From Pseudomonadota bacterium (GTDB lineage: Bacteria; Pseudomonadota; Alphaproteobacteria; Rhizobiales; Xanthobacteraceae): a stretch of 5,847 nt of DNA. The DNA lies in the NCBI GenBank assembly GCA_023417665.1, contig JAEZFA010000184.1, positions 1-5,847 on the forward strand. Reading direction: 5' to 3'. Positions 4,604-5,847 of this stretch are shown here, one piece after another. Position 1 is the stretch's first letter; each line of letters begins with the position of its first letter. Under the pieces are notes generated by a model. The model was not told the DNA's origin and did no database searches. It saw nothing but the letters and a program-made list of their open reading frames with translations. The position numbers and the translations under genes are program-made.

Positions 4604-5847
4604 ATGGACGACAAGCCCAAATCCGGCGTCGAGACGCCACGGGCCGTCGATCCGGAGGCGTTCGCGCGGAACCTCGCCCGCGTCATGGAACAGGGCGGCA
4701 AGGCGCTCGCCGCCTATCTCAAGCCGCGCGAGACGCAGGACTTCGGCGACGCCAAGGCCGAGGAAATGGTCGATGTGTTCAAGACACTGAACCAGGTTTC
4801 CGAATACTGGCTCTCCGATCCGCAGCGCGCCGCGAACGCGCAGAACCAGCTGCTCAAGGGCTACATGGACCTCTGGGCCATGACCATGAAGCGCATGGCC
4901 GGCGAAAACGTCGAGCCGGTGAAAGCCGTCGATCCGCGTGACCGCCGCTTCAACGATCCGGACTGGAACAACAATCCGTTCTACGACGCGCTGAAGCAGG
5001 GCTACCTGCTGGTCAGCGACTGGGCCGAGCGCATGGTGCGCGACGCCGAGGGCCTCGACGATCACACGCGGCGCAAGGCCGAGTTCTACGTGAAGCAGAT
5101 CTCCAACGCGATCTCGCCTTCGAACTTCGTGCTGACCAATCCCGAACTGTTCCGCGAGACGCTGGGCTCGTCCGGCGAGAACCTCGTGCGCGGCATGCAG
5201 ATGCTGACCGAGGACATCGAGGCCGGCAAAGGCGACCTGCGCATCCGGCAGTCGGACTCTTCCATGTTCGAGGTCGGCCGCAACCTTGCGACCACGCCCG
5301 GCAAGGTGGTGTTCGAAAACGATCTGATTCAGGTGCTGCAGTACACGCCGGTGACGGAGAAGGTGCTTGCCGTTCCGCTCGTGATCGTGCCGCCATGGAT
5401 CAACAAGTTCTATGTGCTCGACCTGACGGCCGAGAAGTCGATGATCAAGTGGGCGGTCGAGCAAGGCATCACCGTCTTCGTGATCTCCTGGGTCAACCCG
5501 GACGCGAAGCTGGCTACGAAGTCGTTCTCGGACTACATGAACGACGGCGTGTTCGCCGCGCTCGACGCCGCCGAGAGGATTACCGGCGAGAAGCAGTCAC
5601 ATATCTGCGGCTATTGCGTCGGCGGCACCATGACGGCGGTGTCGCTCGCCTATCTCGCGGCGACCAACCAGAACCGCATCGCGAGCGCGACCTTCCTCGC
5701 CACGCAAGTCGACTTCACCCACGCCGGCGACCTGAAGGTGTTCGTCGACGAAGAACAGCTGGAGGCGCTCGAGCGGCGCATGAAGCAGGTCGGCTTCCTC
5801 GACTCGACCAAGATGGCCATGGCCTTCAACATGCTGCGCTCGAACGA
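4604..5847 (+). CDS. phaC: Class I poly(3-hydroxyalkanoate) synthase, 3' end outside the window
   Basis: An open frame from ATG 4604 to the right edge (414 full codons plus two bases). Class I PhaC proteins are about 590-600 residues, so roughly two thirds is present. The enzyme polymerises (R)-3-hydroxyacyl-CoA, chiefly 3-hydroxybutyryl-CoA, into storage polyester at the granule surface. The N-terminal PhaC domain is seen in RRFNDPDWNNNPFYDALKQGYLL (114-136), ISPSNFVLTNPELFRET (170-186) and the conserved FEVGRNLATTPGKVVFENDLIQVLQY (222-247). The alpha/beta-hydrolase part begins near VPLVIVPPWINKFYVLDL (257-274). The modified lipase box G336-Y-C338-V-G-G341 holds the catalytic Cys338, and DGVFAALDAA (314-323) precedes it as usual. 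The catalytic Asp and His should lie in the missing part. Length and sequence point to class I rather than the shorter class III PhaC that needs PhaE. It is divergent from the lipoprotein gene. The first ATG is used; it has AGGGAG upstream and gives a typical start. Confidence 0.96.
   Translation, partial: MDDKPKSGVETPRAVDPEAFARNLARVMEQGGKALAAYLKPRETQDFGDAKAEEMVDVFKTLNQVSEYWLSDPQRAANAQNQLLKGYMDLWAMTMKRMAGENVEPVKAVDPRDRRFNDPDWNNNPFYDALKQGYLLVSDWAERMVRDAEGLDDHTRRKAEFYVKQISNAISPSNFVLTNPELFRETLGSSGENLVRGMQMLTEDIEAGKGDLRIRQSDSSMFEVGRNLATTPGKVVFENDLIQVLQYTPVTEKVLAVPLVIVPPWINKFYVLDLTAEKSMIKWAVEQGITVFVISWVNPDAKLATKSFSDYMNDGVFAALDAAERITGEKQSHICGYCVGGTMTAVSLAYLAATNQNRIASATFLATQVDFTHAGDLKVFVDEEQLEALERRMKQVGFLDSTKMAMAFNMLRSN

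Noticed and set aside
4470..4640. N-terminal extension of the lipoprotein frame to an ATG at 4640 (167-residue version).
   Set aside because: It would overlap the phaC start by 37 bp, span the palindrome and promoter-like sequences, and place a classical signal peptide and lipobox in the middle of the protein. The extension is Arg/Trp-rich, as expected of translated non-coding GC-rich DNA.
4568..5464. Minus-strand open frame of 298 codons opposite phaC.
   Set aside because: The plus strand encodes PhaC with the lipase box and other conserved blocks; the antisense product is His/Leu/Val-rich with no motif I recognise.
1..5847. Search for a mobile element, phage, CRISPR, tRNA/rRNA, defence or other undescribed system.
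   Set aside because: No transposase or integrase motif, regularly spaced repeat array, tRNA-like fold or rRNA segment was recognised. Genes with central-metabolism signatures occupy nearly the whole window.

Overview
The window looks like an ordinary chromosomal segment of a GC-rich alphaproteobacterium, most likely in the Hyphomicrobiales (Rhizobiales; Bradyrhizobium/Rhodopseudomonas-like). The basis is protein resemblance (a rhizobial-type class I PHA synthase, an AlaC-type aminotransferase, homoserine dehydrogenase with ACT domain, GlpX-type FBPase), high GC with G/C-ending codons, and a gene order I recall from that group (phaC divergent from aminotransferase-hom-glpX). The taxonomic placement is inference.

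Layout, right to left along the minus strand: a small proline-rich lipoprotein (4137-4469, TTG start), a 125-bp gap with a short direct repeat and a weak promoter candidate, then a tight four-gene minus-strand cluster: alaC-like aminotransferase (2794-4011), hom (1472-2776), glpX (457-1464) and a GNAT acetyltransferase (5-457). The cluster gaps are 17 bp, 7 bp and a 1-nt TGATG overlap, so it is very probably one operon with translational coupling at its distal end. On the plus strand, phaC starts at 4604 and runs off the right edge, with 414 codons visible including the catalytic cysteine. The 134-bp divergent region between the lipoprotein and phaC holds a near-consensus -10 hexamer and a perfect GC-rich palindrome at the expected operator position for phaC.

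Functionally, the operon joins amino-acid metabolism (alanine-type transamination; aspartate semialdehyde to homoserine for Thr/Met) with gluconeogenesis or the Calvin cycle (fructose-1,6-bisphosphate hydrolysis). It sits next to the polymerase that stores excess acetyl units as polyhydroxyalkanoate. All are central carbon/nitrogen housekeeping genes. I see no mobile element, tRNA/rRNA, CRISPR, phage or defence gene, and no evidence of a new system. The points worth a second look are the two regulatory regions, the uncharacterised lipoprotein, and the GNAT gene coupled to glpX.
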